A stretch of 64,000 bases of DNA, from positions 49,495,134 through 49,559,133 of the forward strand of contig OY755044.1 in the NCBI GenBank assembly GCA_963576565.1. Reading direction: 5' to 3'. The number at the start of each line of letters is the position of its first letter. The first letter of the stretch is position 1. Below are positions 32,765 to 44,083 of this stretch, in pieces. A program made the translations under genes and the position numbers. This DNA is from Aspidapion aeneum. Its lineage: Eukaryota; Arthropoda; Insecta; Coleoptera; Brentidae. The notes beneath the pieces were generated by a model, which was not told the DNA's origin, did not search any database, and saw only the letters and a list, made by a program, of their open reading frames with translations.

Positions 32765-35370
32765 TTAGTTTACTAGCTCAAACGGCTTCACTCTTTTTAG
32801 TCTTCGAACTAGCATAGTATTGTCTAGAAGCTGAATTACATGCCGATGGAGTCTATCTTCATGGCTTTTTGCGTACTTTTTTATAGTCTCTGCTACAGTT
32901 TCGATTTTTAGATCTCGATGAAGGTCACTATTTCGAACGTACCAAGGTGCATTCACAATGTTTCTTAATACTTTATTTTGAAATCTCTGTACAACTAGAA
33001 TGTTACTCTCTTTAGCACAACCCCATAGTTGAATACCATATGTCCATACTGGTTTCAGTATTTGTCTATAAAGCAGTAACTTATTATGAATTGTTAAATT
33101 AGACTTCCTTCCAATTAGCCAGTTCATTTTTCTATACCTTATCTCAAGTTCTTCTTTTTTTTTCTTAACATGTGCTTTCCAGCGCAATTTGGCATCAAGT
33201 GTCATATCTAGATATTTTGCCTTTGTTATTTGTATGTGATTTATATTTTTGTTTGTAAAATCAACATGAATTGATTTGGTTTCATTTAATTTTATTCGCC
33301 ACTTTGTGGTCCAACTGTGAACTTGGGTGACTGCATCCTGAAGTTTTCTATGCATTTTTCAATAGATTTTTCTACCGTCAATAAACCAGTATCATCGGCA
33401 AATGTTGCTAAGTGACAATTTTCTGGCTTTGGGATATCACAAGTGAATAATAAGTATAGATAAGGGCCTAGTACGCTACCCTGGGGCATGCCTGCTTGAA
33501 TTTCTCTTAAATTTGAGTATGAGTCTTCCTGTTTTACTCTAAAATGTCTATCAGATATGTATGATTCCAAAATATCCGAATATTGTTTTGGCAGAAACCG
33601 TTTTAGTTTAAAAGTAAGGCCTTCATGCCACACTTTGTCAAATGCTTGTGCTACATCTAGAAAAACTGCAGAACAAACTTTTCCCTCTTCTAGTGCTTTT
33701 TCTATTATATAGTAATTCTGTGTACTTGATCTATCGTGGAATGCTTGTCTCGAAAACCAAATTGATGAGATGGAATAATTTCTTGTCTTTCTATGATGGG
33801 TTTTATTCTTTTAAGCAATAATTTTTCATAGAGCTTGGATATAATTGGCAGCAAAGATATTGGCCTGTAAGATGACACGTCATGGAGTGGTTTTCCCGGT
33901 TTTGGAATCATGATAACTTCTGCAACTTTCCACAGTTTAGGTACATACCTAAGCATAAAAGACGCATTAATTAGGTTGCATAGTTTTACGATAGCTTTTC
34001 TGGGGAGTTGTTTTATGACTACCCCGTTAATAAGATCATACCCTGGGGCTTTTTTTGAATTAATATTTTCGATTTCTGTTAATATTTCTTTTGGTGATGT
34101 AAGCTTAATATGGTCCTCGATTTGATGGGGTTCATTTAAATGAAAGTGTTCATCTGATGCTTCGTGAGGCTGAAATGTGTTTTCTAAATGACTTGCAAAA
34201 ATATGTGCTTTTTCTTCGTTACTCCTTGCCCACTGGTTGTTAGATTTTCGTATGGGTGGAATTTGGATAATTGGTCTTTTAAAATCTTTGGTTGCTTTCC
34301 AAAGGGAATAGTCGGTATTTTTATCATCTGTAAGTTCATTAAGAAAATGGTTAATAGATTCATTTTTTATTACTAGAATTTCTCGCCTAATGCGCTGCGT
34401 CATGTTGTTGAGATTTGTTTTGTCCCGAGGATCACGGATTTGCTGCCACCTTCTTCTTAGTTTCCTTTTTTCCAATATAAGGTCTCTAATTTCCTTTGGA
34501 TAGTTTTTTCCCTTAAAAATTCTCTTTGGTTTTGGACTGTTTTCCCAAGCTGCTTGTTGAATATTTGTAACAAAATATTCAACTTCTTTATGGATTTGTT
34601 CTGGCGTTTGCAATGGTACTGATAGGTTTATTTTTTCTGACAGACTTTGTTTAAAACTAATCCAGTCAGTCAGTTTATTACCTGCTTCTTTCTTTATTAT
34701 GTTTTTACTAAGAGTTAGAATAATAGGTGAATGATCTGAGTGTAAATCAAAACTTTCTTCTATATCTACAAAACTTAAAGATATATTTTTTACTATAAAA
34801 AAATCAATTAGATCTGGAATTTTTTCTGGATCTGTTGGATAGTATGTGGGCTTACCAGTTGATATCGGCTCACATTGATATTCACTAATAGCTTGCAAAA
34901 GTTCTTTTCCTTTAGAATTCGTCAGTCTAGATCCCCAGTAGGTATTTTTTGCATTAAAGTCACCTCCAATTATAAAACGGTTTCCTAATTTTCTGAGAAA
35001 ATTAAGATATTGATTTTTCTTTAGTAAGTGCCTTGGTGGGTATATAGACAGCACTTATGACTAATGTATATGTTTTGGTTTTTACACTTACTAATGTAGC
35101 TTGAATTTCTATGGTTTTATATCCCATCTCCTCATAGTGTGATATATTTTCTTTAATTATTACAGCACTTCCCCCATGTGCAGTATTGCTAGGGTGAGTT
35201 GTATAATACACTTTATAACCTTTAAATTTAATGTGAGACTGGTTAGTAAAATGCGTTTCTGACACAAGACAGACGTCAATTATTTCTATGTCTAGAATAA
35301 CTTGCAAGTCTTGCTGATGTTGCAAGAGACCATTGGCATTCCAAGCTAGGATTCTAAGATTACTGACCAT
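32765..35370 (-). pseudogene. Jockey ORF2: endonuclease and reverse transcriptase
   Basis: The ATG at 35370 overlaps the ORF1 stop codon. The endonuclease has LRILAWNANGLLQHQQDLQV, VCLVSETHFTNQSHI, IIGGDFNAKNTYWGS and SDHSPIILTL, so the nicking residues appear intact. The polymerase has KAPGYDLINGVVIKQLP, SSYRPISLLPIISKLYEKLL, HQFGFRDKHSTIDQVHR, MPQGSVLGPYLYLLF and catalytic CHLATFADDTGLL, then a thumb with LKPVWTYGIQLWGCA. Frames shift near 35030, 33710 and 33345, so four ORF pieces cover it. Codon and motif preservation suggests a fairly young copy. Confidence 0.92.
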
Positions 35371-36746
35371 TTTGAGGCATATTGGTAGCTCCGTTATTGT
35401 TACTTTCTAGTTTAGTTAATCGCTCATCAAGTTTCTTCAATTTCTCCAAAATTAATTGTAGTGTTTGTTCCATAGTATTTTGACTACTGATATTAATATC
35501 AGGTATAGTAGCTGTTGCTGCTACTTGGCTGTATGTCCTTGTCACAGAGTTTTGTGTGACTGTGTTTCTTGTCTGTTGGTTTTGTCTATTTGTACTCACG
35601 TTTGGTATGAGATTCGGTTTCTTAGGTTTATTTTTCAATTTTTGTATTTCCTTAGCAACAAGGCATCCTCTGTAGTTAGCAGGATGCTTGCCTCCACAGT
35701 GGATGCATTTTGGCTCAGATTCTTTTGGTTTGGGGCATTCTACAGTAAGATGTTTCCCCGTGCATTTTACGCAACGTGGTTCTTTAGCGCAATATTTTTT
35801 GCGTGTGTCCATAAGATTGGCATCTTTTGCATTGAGGGACTAACTTTGAGGTTTTTAGTGCTTTTATTTCCACTTCAATCCCAAGAATACTGGAAATTTC
35901 AAAAAATTTTTTGATATCTTCATCGTGGCTAAATGTGAGCATAAACATGTTAAGAGGTTGTGTTGTTCTCCATTTAAGTTTGTTGCTGGCCTCCACTGCC
36001 TTAAAACCTTTTTTTTGTAGATCAGCTACAATTTTTTGTGGGTCACATGAGAAGTGTAGCCTATTCGCTATTACTCTAATTGGCCTTATTTGTTTGTTTT
36101 CGTATGAGTGCCATTGATGCTTTATTTCATTAAGCATTTTAGTAACCAGCCGATAGCTGTCTGCGTCTTGTACATTTATTTTAATATTTTCGTTATTTAA
36201 AACTTTTATTTTAACTCCTTGTATGATATTTAACTTTTCATAAATATCATTAAAATTATTTACGCTATTTACCATAATCGGTGGAGGTAATTTAGCTTTT
36301 TTAACCTTAGTAGGGGGTTCTTCATTTTGTGTTTTATTGGAGGGCTCTCCAGTGCCCGAGCTTTGTTGTGGTGGTGAGAGTGAAGTATCCATTCGACGTT
36401 TTTTCCAACCTTTTCCTTTTTGTCTGATCCACTCAGTTTCTCTTGCCAGATCGTCCTCATCAGTAATGTAGTCCATGTCAGACTCTTCTTTTGTCTCTAA
36501 ATCTGCAAATTTTCTTTGCATACTTTCCAGTTGACTTCGGAGATAATCCACTTGTACACTAAGTGAATTTTTTTCGTTTTGGGATTTTTTCCATTCGCTA
36601 TATAAAACTTCTTCATTTTGTGTTCTAGCATGGCTATCCTGAAATAATTCGGCATTATCCATTTTTTCTTGATTTTGTTTGGGCTTTTCACTAATTTTTA
36701 AAACAAGTTTCACAGGTGATGGTACACTTTTTTTGCTTTTAAACAT
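35360..36746 (-). pseudogene. Jockey ORF1: coiled-coil and zinc-knuckle RNA-binding protein
   Basis: The start at 36746 gives MFKSKKSVPSPVKLVLKISE. A charged helical stretch (NSLSVQVDYLRSQLESMQRK) may form a coiled coil; a region around INVQDADSYRLVTKMLNEIK resembles the RRM-like fold of Jockey ORF1. Zinc knuckles follow: CKRCQSYGHTQ, then after a frameshift near 35800 CVKCTGKHLTVEC and CIHCGGKHPANYRGC. The C-terminus (QLILEKLKKLDERLTKLES) is another short helix. The two ORFs overlap at 35784-35812, so one indel separates them. Confidence 0.9.
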
Positions 36747-36864
36747 GATATATTATTTATAATAAACATTGTTTATAGATTTTTAACACAAATTTTTCGC
36801 GCGCGTCGTTTATTATAAACAAAACAAACTTCGACTTTGACCTCGTTAGTACTACTTCTTATCC

Positions 36865-37235
36865 TAACAGCATCTTTGGATCAGATGATCGTTTTCAGAT
36901 TCATGATCAAAGAAGGTCTTTAATATATTTTTCTGGATGTGTTTGGTGGCAGGCTCATAGTAGCATTTTGTGCTACATCCTTTATTATGGCTAAATTTTG
37001 TTCGGGATTATCGGTGTTTTCTATCACAGTAAACAAATATTTTTTCTATTTCTATTTATAATAAGCCGAAACGTCGCCCCCCTGGTTTTTGACGAAAAAA
37101 TAAACGTTGTAATTTACTCTCTTTTCCTGTTGCTATTGGAAAACTTAGCCCATTTGTGTTTTTTGGCAAAAATTAACGTTAGTGCCAAACTCCAAATTTG
37201 TTTGTACTAGATTGTCAAAATATTTGAATACTTAT
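36865..37235. other. AT-rich spacer, no gene recognised
   Basis: Sequence between the Jockey LINE and the Harbinger-like fragment, probably part of the TTAA-flanked insertion. A 70-residue plus ORF at 36998-37210 is hydrophobic and matches nothing I know; I do not support it as a gene. Confidence 0.5.
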
Positions 37236-37465
37236 CAGCGGTTTGCACCAGCATACTTAGGGTTCACCCAACAATAGGTGCCACCTAAATTTAGTTTAGG
37301 GAAGTGTTTCATTTGTTATGCTTCTTAGGTCTCCTGAACTATCTTGGGTGAACCCTAATTCTAGGGGCCCCTAGCGCTTGCCTACACCTAAAACTAACCT
37401 AAAAAAGGATACAGTTGTGATGTTTAAAAAATAAAAAAAATCTATATTTTCATAAAAAATGGATA

Positions 37466-37680
37466 TTGTGAAGAAAACGAGGTCTTGGAAGATGACTTGG
37501 ATATTTTGGAGGTGGTTCAGTGAGTTTTCCAAGGAGAATATAGAATAGAAGCGATCACTTTGAAGAAATGGACAATTTGAAATTTTTCAAACGATTTAGG
37601 TTAGCAAAACCAACAGTTTTAAATGTTTTGAAACAGATAGATGAGCAAATGGAATGTCCAAGTGAGCGTTATATGTTATA
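37466..37680 (+). pseudogene. Harbinger (HARBI1-like) transposase, N-terminal fragment
   Basis: Plus-strand translation in two frames gives EVLEDDLDILEVVQ, then EEMDNLKFFKRFRLAKPTVL and NVLKQIDEQMECPSER. This is the N-terminal region of HARBI1-type transposases, where an FxxRFRL block is followed by V-x-x-L-x-x-Q-I. The DDE catalytic core is absent: the coding stops where the MITE at 37684 starts and does not resume on the far side (42113-42379). A frameshift near 37520 separates the two pieces. Confidence 0.6.
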
Positions 37681-37935
37681 TATATAGGGTGTCCCAGATA
37701 AAAGCAACTACATGGGGTCTTATGGAGATTTCGGAATCGAAAAGATATAATTTTGCTTAAATGAGAAAAAAGTTGCGCTGTTTCGAGCCTAACTGGATGT
37801 TGTAACGAAATAAAAAATATTTACAGGGGTTTTCAAAATATCAAGGGAGAACTAGGAATTGTGTTTTTCAAAATATTTAAATATCGTCGCCACCTGGTAT
37901 ACAAATTTAATAAAATTTGGTAGTCTTATATTAGG

Positions 37936-40900
37936 GTACGGGTAGGCCTCGTCAGATGTCTATCAGGGGAAATGAATCGACCCCTGCCTTCCGTAGATTC
38001 CAGGTACTCTCTGACCCGGAGAGTTAGCACCTGTATAGGGTCCCTTTCCCAGGGTTACGGGAGAAGACCACATCGATATGAAAGGCGGAGAGGATGGACC
38101 TCGGTACGGTGATCATAGCGTAGGTGGCAACCCTTTCTTTTAGGGATAGTATAAAAGACTACAGCTGTTGCCTTACAGGCTCGTCAAAGGCTAGAGGAGT
38201 GAAACCTTGATTAAAAATCCTGGCCCTCCAAGTAGGGGGTTGAGGCATTAAACTGGTTCTCTAATACTTGTGAAACAAAGCAGTTACCAAAAAGCCTAAA
38301 CAAAGCCTCGTAGCAATGGATGGAAACTCTCGAAGACGAAAAAAGCAAAGACAAATGACTATGAATATAGCTACATCGAACGTACAGGGACTGAATCAAA
38401 AGTTGGACATTATTGCAAACGAAGTGCAGAATTGTAAAATCGATATTATTGCACTCACTGAGACAAAAAAGAAACAGGTACAGGTCACTGAAGTCCCAAA
38501 AGAAAGAAGAGCAGCCAGAGGGGTATCCGTGTTAATAAAGAAAAATCTAAAGAATAAAATTACAGACTACGAATGCATTAGTGAAAACATACTTCGAGTG
38601 AACATGAAGATGCTTGGACATAATATAAGCATAATAGTAGTCTACGCACCATCAGATGACGAAAGAGTAGCTAGAAAACAAATGTTTTTTGATCAACTTG
38701 ATGAGACTATCAGAGAAATAATTATGCTTGGCGATTTTAATAGCCGAACTGGTAGGCAAACCCAGAGCAAAGTGACCATTTGGAGAGGAAGTAACAAATG
38801 ATAATGGCTTAAGACTGAAGCAATTGTGTGAAACCCACAACCTAAAAATAAATAATGGTTTTTTTTAAACATAAGGATATTCATCGATATACCTGGATTC
38901 AGCCAACAAAAAATCTTAAATCAATCATTGATTATGGTATAGGTGGACAACACTCGCAATTAAAGTGGTATGATGTGCGAGCACTTCGTGGTGTTACCTG
39001 TGGATCTGACCACCATCTGGTAAAAGCAAAAATATTATTCCCTTTAAGAAAAACAAATAAGGACGAAAGTATTAGAGAAAATGAAAACCTAGAAAGCATC
39101 AAAGACAAGCAAAAATACAACTTGAGAAGTCTAGAAATCGAAAGTACTCAAAGATTGTATCAGAACCGATTAGATGAAAAATTAATAAACACAAATCACT
39201 AATTTGAAGAGATATATACAAACATAATAAAAAGCTTGAAGGAAGCAAGCAACGAAGCTGTTGTGTACCAAGATAATAGAAATAACAGGAAGATGTGGTG
39301 GACGGACAAAATACAGGAAATGGTCAAAGAGAAAAAACGTACATATTTGAAATGGCTCAGTACTAAGGAGCAAAGAGATCTAGAAATCTACAGGGAAACC
39401 AGAAATGTTCGAGCGCAAGTGCCACGACATAAATACTCACGTAGGAGGTAGGCAGAGTTCTGAAGTATGGAAATTCATTTCTACAGTAAAAAACCCAACA
39501 AAACCCATAAACATCCAGATAATCAAACCAGAACAATGGACAGAACACTACAAGGGACTGCTGCAGGAGACGAGACCCGAATATCTGACAGCCTCTCCGA
39601 GAAGAGACATAGAAGTCCATGGAGAGGAAGTAATCATTGAAAAAGAAATGATAAAGAATAATATTAAAAAGCTTAAATCCGGAAAAGCTAGCGGACCCGG
39701 GGGAATATATGCTGAAATGCTCAAATATGGATCAGAGAAACTACTCGAAAATCTCACATATATTATTAACCAATGCATAAACGGACATCCAGTACCTAAT
39801 GATTGGAAAATTGCATTCATTCATCATATATAGCATAAGCTGGATTGAAACAATTACGGAGGAATTTCAGTAACCAGTACTCTAAGTAGATTGTACGGTA
39901 GGATTCTTAGAGATCTAATAGAGAATGATTTTCATGAACAAGAAAAAGAAGAGCAAAGTGGGTTTCGCGCAGGCAGATCTTGTAGTGATAATGTTTTTTG
40001 TCTTAAACAAGTAATTGAGAAAAGGAGCGCCAAAAATATAGAGACTCATGTTACTTTTTTGGACCTACAAAAAGCATATGATACCGTTCCAGTAGAAAAA
40101 TTATGGACAGTGTTAGAGCAAACTAATATCAATCATACATACATAAAAGCGATAAAAGAACTATAGAAAGGGTCAAAATCTAAAATTAAAATTGGAAATC
40201 GACTTTCAAAAGAATTCCTGGTAACAAAAGGCTTAAGACAGGGATGTATCTCTCCAACTCTTTTTAAAATATATATCGCAGTAGCCCTAAAAAACTGAAA
40301 ACGTAAAGTGCAGGGCATGGGAATACAACTTAACGACCGATTTACCATATACACACTACAGTTTGCTGACGACCAAGTAATTGTGGCTAATGATAAAGAA
40401 GACATGGAGTATATGATGTGAAAGTTAACAGAAGAATACCAAAAGTGGGATTTAACAGTGAACGTGGACAAGACTGTGTCTTGCCCACGTTCACGTCCAC
40501 TTACGTATTGGAAACGAATCCAGTGAGTTAGTACCAGAAAATGGACAAACAATATCTCCATGCAATGAGTATGTATACATGGGTGTCACATTTGATAAGA
40601 CAGGTACAGACTGTAAAGAATTTGAAAAAAGAATAGTAAAAACAAAAAAAGTTATTGGATGTCTTAACAGTATTTTATGGAGCAGAGAGATAAAAAAGAA
40701 TATAAAATTTAACATATATGAAACAATGGTCAAAAGCACGCTGTTGTATGGAATAGAGACTTGTCGCGTAACAGAATAATACAAAACAAAAATGGAAAGT
40801 GTCGAAATGGATGCAATAAGAAGATCAATGAGAATATCTAGAATAGATCACATAAGAAATGAGATCATAAAAGAAAGAATGGGAATCGAGGGAAGCATAA

Positions 40901-41220
40901 CGGATGACATCACTAGAAGGCAACTGATATGGTACGGCCATGTACAACCGATGAACGACGAAAGATTACCAAAGCAGGTCCGAGAATGGCAACCAATAGG
41001 GCGCAGAGAAAGAGGGCGTCCTAAACTAGAATGGCAACAGTCAATCCAAAGATCAATGAGTCAAAAAAATCTGACAGAGAATGATTGTCAGGATCGAAGG
41101 AGGTGGAGAATAGGCGTCGGACAACGTAGAAAAACGTTCTAAACCGACATAGAAGTAGTAGTCTTAGATTAGCGACTACGACCAATTGAATGACGTTAAT
41201 GATTTTTTTTCTAGGCATCC
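37936..41220 (+). mobile_element. RTE-type LINE, copy 1, inserted in the MITE
   Basis: A GC-richer leader (about 37940-38300, with CTCTGACCCGGAGAGTTAGC) precedes a single decayed ORF with an endonuclease and a reverse transcriptase. The element sits between the inverted arms of the MITE, so it inserted into it; edges are approximate and no target duplication was resolved. A 5'-truncated relative lies inverted at 44084-45336. Confidence 0.75.
38316..41142 (+). pseudogene. RTE endonuclease and reverse transcriptase, multiply disrupted
   Basis: The start at 38316 gives MDGNSRRRKKQRQ, then the endonuclease: MNIATSNVQGLNQKL, DIIALTETKKK, IIMLGDFNSRTG and, in another frame, GSDHHLVKAKILF (the S-D-H end). 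The polymerase has SGKASGPGGIYAEML, EEQSGFRAGRSCSDNVF, THVTFLDLQKAYDTVPVEKL, TKGLRQGC and the FADD box at 40362-40373. The C-terminal part reads QLIWYGHVQPMNDERLP, then GRRERGRPKLEW, typical of RTE-like elements annotated as craniofacial development protein 2-like. At least eight stops or shifts break it, near 38800, 39204, 39420, 39833 and 40165 among others. Confidence 0.85.
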
Positions 41221-41390
41221 TAGTTTCAATTTTTCAAAAACACACAATTTTTAGTTTTTGCTCGATATTTTGAAAACCACTGTGAATATTTTTAAATTCG
41301 ATACAATATCTGATTGGGCGCGGAATAGCGCAACTTTTTTCTTAAACCAAAATTGTAGATCTCTTACCGTTGTCGACATCCTCATATACA

Positions 41391-42078
41391 TGGTGTCCCA
41401 TAACTTAGGGGCCATAGTGCAGCAGGTGATTTATGAGGTGATTTTCGATAAAAAAGTTTATATAACATGGGGGTCAACACACATCTGTTTTTAACATATA
41501 GGATTTTTAAAGTTAGAGGAGTGGAGGGAAAAAGGGTTTACAAAAAAAGGAAAATCTGTCACAGCCAGCTGAATACTCAGCTAATTGTGATTCAAAAATG
41601 TTGTATGCCTTTTTTTGATAAAATTACAAGTTGAGGATATACAGGCTACCAAAATAACCTCCAAAAGTGTATAAAAAATAATCATTAAAAAAATATATAT
41701 TTTTGCTTACTTATTATTTTAAAAAATATTAATAATATTTTATTATTATGTCTTGCTAGAGACTTGTTTTTGTTAACAAAAAATACAAAAAAAAACATTG
41801 CGTTTAATATGGCATTTATAAAAGTTTATACCAAACAAAAAATTGACCGACTAATTTTTTTCAAAATAACTTTTATTCTTTACCCAATTTTATATTTTTA
41901 CTGCGTTTTTTTAAAAAGTTATTATCAAAAAAGTTTGAAAAATTGCCAACTTTGATGCTCTGTATCTCGATAAAGAAAGAGTTTTGACCCATGCATTATA
42001 GGAACTTTTTTATCTGACATACCTCCTCTATCACCTGTTGGCCTATGGCCCCTAAGTTATGGGACAATCTGTATAAGA
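41391..42078. mobile_element. Second MITE, nested in the arm of the first
   Basis: The left end TGGTGTCCCATAACTTAGGG and the right end CCCCTAAGTTATGGGACAAT are reverse complements. TATA-like bases flank both ends (GTATATG side and CTTATAC side). The sequence between is AT-rich with no transposase. Removing it brings the two pieces of the outer MITE arm together, which shows the order of insertion. Confidence 0.7.
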
Positions 42079-42503
42079 CTGTTTCTTTTATCTGGGATAC
42101 CCTGTATACAAAAATCAAGTTGCAGTTTTTCATTAAAAAAAAGAAGTGCCATCTTGTCAATGCAAGTGTTATTCTTATTTATCTAATTTTAATTAGACCT
42201 TGGAATTTTAATGGGAACCCAAACCATACTCCCTGGATGCGCTCATGTATCGTCTACACGTCGATTATAGGTTGAATGCGTATTCCATTCCTATGAATGG
42301 ACTTTATCCACTCTGCTAGGTGCGCCCCTAATACTACCTAGATATCCCTGGTCTAGAGAGAGGTTGGTGCAAATGGCTGCATGACATCTATAATCCTTAA
42401 AATTTTAGTAAGGCCCACAATTTTAGAACCGAATCGGTGTCCCTATGATTCTAATATGTTGTTGGCTTATGCTTAAAAAATTGCCTAAATCAAATTTGTC
42501 GCC

Positions 42504-44083
42504 TTAATATCTTTGTTACGTGCCTCTTGGGCCTCTTTCGACATTTGGCCAACAGGTAAGAGCTCTCTTCGATTATTTTGTGGCTGTGGATCTTGTGAAC
42601 TGAAGTAGGCACATAATACCAAGGGTACAATTCAACAAAGCATTTAGCAGTTGCTACACAATATTTGTTTAATTTCTGAGTGTCGATTTCATATCCACTT
42701 AAAGCGACTTGCATAATAATATAAAAGCGATTTATTAACGCCTCGTCAACCCTGGTTATTTTTGCAGATGTTTCAAAGTTTTCGAAAAAACGCCTAGTGG
42801 TATTCCCATCGTTAGAACTACTAGTAAACCAAGCTGGAGCCGTAACTGTTCCTGAATTTCCTTTTTGCTTTGATCTACTGCCAAATTTTTCTTCAGTCGA
42901 ACGGGCTTGCCACTTTTTTATCTTGAGCTTGTACTATAGGTGTAGGCAACACTCAAAAAATCTAATCCACGCATAAAGCGTTGATAAACCAAATTTCAGG
43001 TTCTATTTTATTGCACCACATAAGTAACACCGCTGAGTGGACTTTGTAACTGTTAAGGCATTACAGACTTTGCCATCAATCATTGTTAAAATCATTTTAA
43101 ATTCCACCTTAATTGATTTGTCATTTAAACCAAATTCAAAAGATTTAAGTGCGTCAATTTGAGTCTCAATGTATCTACCTCATTTACAGTGGATTCCGTT
43201 GTTTCTTTTAAAAATTGTAGACGTATAGGTCTGCAAAATCTTGGAGAAGAACATCTTGGATTTTTCCGTATAATTTGAGGGACGCCTTTGAAGTCCGTAT
43301 GGATTAGTTGTAATGGAACAACATATGCGAAGAAAACACTAGCATCTGATACATCTTTTTCTTGAAAAACTTGTTTGTATTCACTTTGTCCTGAACTCCC
43401 ATCACATCACCACTTGCATCAGATGCAAAACTATATTAGTTTCTGATATTGTGTCAAGAACTTCTTTTTGCAGCATTATTAAAGGTTCTGCACTGTTTTT
43501 TAATAAAGCTTGAAGTTCGACTTCGGCACAACTGTCGGTTATCGTTATGGATGTGCGTGGTGGATAGCATGTTTTTCTGCTTCTTGTACTCTTTTGTAGG
43601 AAGGAAACAGTTGACAATTATTCTCCTTACTAACCATTCGTATCCCATGATATTGATCTTGAGATAATTTATATTCAATCAAACCGGACAGTGGTTTCCA
43701 TTGGTATATTGAGATTTTTTATAAAATTGGAAGCTCGGGTTGGCGTGCCTAATGTTGCCTCTTTCACAACTTTTGAAGCATCGAGTTTTCCGGCAGAGCG
43801 CAAACTCATTTGTGTTGCATACGCAAGCTCTTGCGGGCTAAATAAACAACGAACGAATTTCTTAATTTCTTTCGACGCTTAGTTCTTTCACTAGAGGAAA
43901 CAAAATCAGTGGAAGGCCTACCACCTTTTGTAGCAGTAGACGTTTTAGTTGCTGGTTTAACAAGAAAAGATACTGGTTCACTTAACCACTTAAGTAAAAA
44001 GGTTTCTTTCAGTTCTATTTACACTGTTAAATTTTCATCATCATGTATAATTATCACTTCACCACTTTTCTTTAATATACTAA
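42504..44083 (-). pseudogene. Transib/RAG1-like transposase, main body, decayed
   Basis: DDE transposase of the superfamily from which RAG1 derives. Minus-strand blocks in order: GGRPSTDFVSSSERTKRRK (compare the GGRPRQ DNA-binding motif of RAG1), SPQELAYATQMSLRSAGKLD, ENNCQLFPSYKRVQEAEKHA, EVELQALLKNSAEPLIMLQK, DGSSGQSEYKQVFQEKD (first catalytic Asp), RCSSPRFCRPIRLQFLKE, ILTMIDGKVCNAL (second Asp), STQRCYLCGA (C-x2-C), GLSTLYAWIRFFECCL, IKKWQAR, SNDGNTTRRFFENFETSAKI, ELYPWYYVPTSVHKI with H-x4-H, and LPVGQMSKEAQEARNKD (catalytic Glu region; the first Glu of the usual SEEAQE is Lys here). About six stops or frame changes occur. The N-terminus is cut by the RTE copy at 44084. Confidence 0.7.

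Larger units (their letters stand above)
32559..36852 (-). mobile_element. Full-length Jockey-clade LINE with 12-bp target duplication
   Basis: TACTTCTTATCC lies at 32547-32558 and again at 36853-36864. Next to the left copy is a run of ten T residues (32559-32568), which is the poly(A) tail of a minus-strand element. Between them are ORF1 and ORF2 in the usual order, total 4.29 kb. Non-LTR integration by target-primed reverse transcription gives this combination of poly(A) and a 10-15-bp duplication. At least one frameshift in ORF1 and three in ORF2 show it no longer works. It differs clearly in sequence from the Jockey at 21430-29520. Confidence 0.93.
37684..42112. mobile_element. MITE with GGGTGTCCCAGATAAAAG ends, split by two insertions
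   Basis: The left arm (about 37684-37930) starts AGGGTGTCCCAGATAAAAG and includes AAAAAAGTTGCGCTGTTTCG. Its inverted partner lies at 41221-41390 (reverse complement contains AAAAAAGTTGCGCTATTCCG) and its outer end at 42080-42112 (CTTTTATCTGGGATACCCTG). The arms are separated by an RTE LINE and the right arm is cut by a second MITE at 41391-42078. It is non-coding; the ACAGGGTGTCCC-type end is common in insect MITEs. Confidence 0.65.
37236..42379 (+). mobile_element. Harbinger-like element remnant carrying nested insertions
   Basis: The left edge reads CAGCGGTTTGCACCAGCATA and the right edge, reverse-complemented, CAGCCATTTGCACCAACCTC: imperfect terminal repeats sharing CAGC..TTTGCACCA. Next to the left end lies a PIF/Harbinger-type transposase fragment. 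Most of the element's length is later insertions (37684-42112); its own sequence is under 1 kb, so it is internally deleted. No clean 3-bp target duplication was found, so the ends are tentative. Confidence 0.4.
31645..42503. mobile_element. TTAA-flanked composite insertion (10.86 kb) inside the transposase gene
   Basis: TTAA occurs at 31641-31644 and 42504-42507, exactly where the transposase reading frame is broken. The left end is GGGGGCAAACTTCG and the right end, reverse-complemented, GGCGACAAATTTGA, giving imperfect terminal repeats of about 13 bases. TTAA duplications are made by piggyBac and Kolobok elements; ends starting with GG fit Kolobok better than the CC-starting piggyBac. Without the later insertions it would be about 1.4 kb (31645-32546, 36865-37235, 42380-42503), with no transposase seen, so non-autonomous. 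The superfamily is uncertain. Confidence 0.6.

Noticed and set aside
35465..36117. Plus-strand ORFs with many Cys and Phe residues
   Set aside because: Antisense of the Jockey ORF1 zinc-knuckle region.
41258..42275. Short plus ORFs at 41258-41494, 41764-41955 and 42045-42275
   Set aside because: They lie in inverted arms and AT-rich loops of two MITEs and have no conserved motif.
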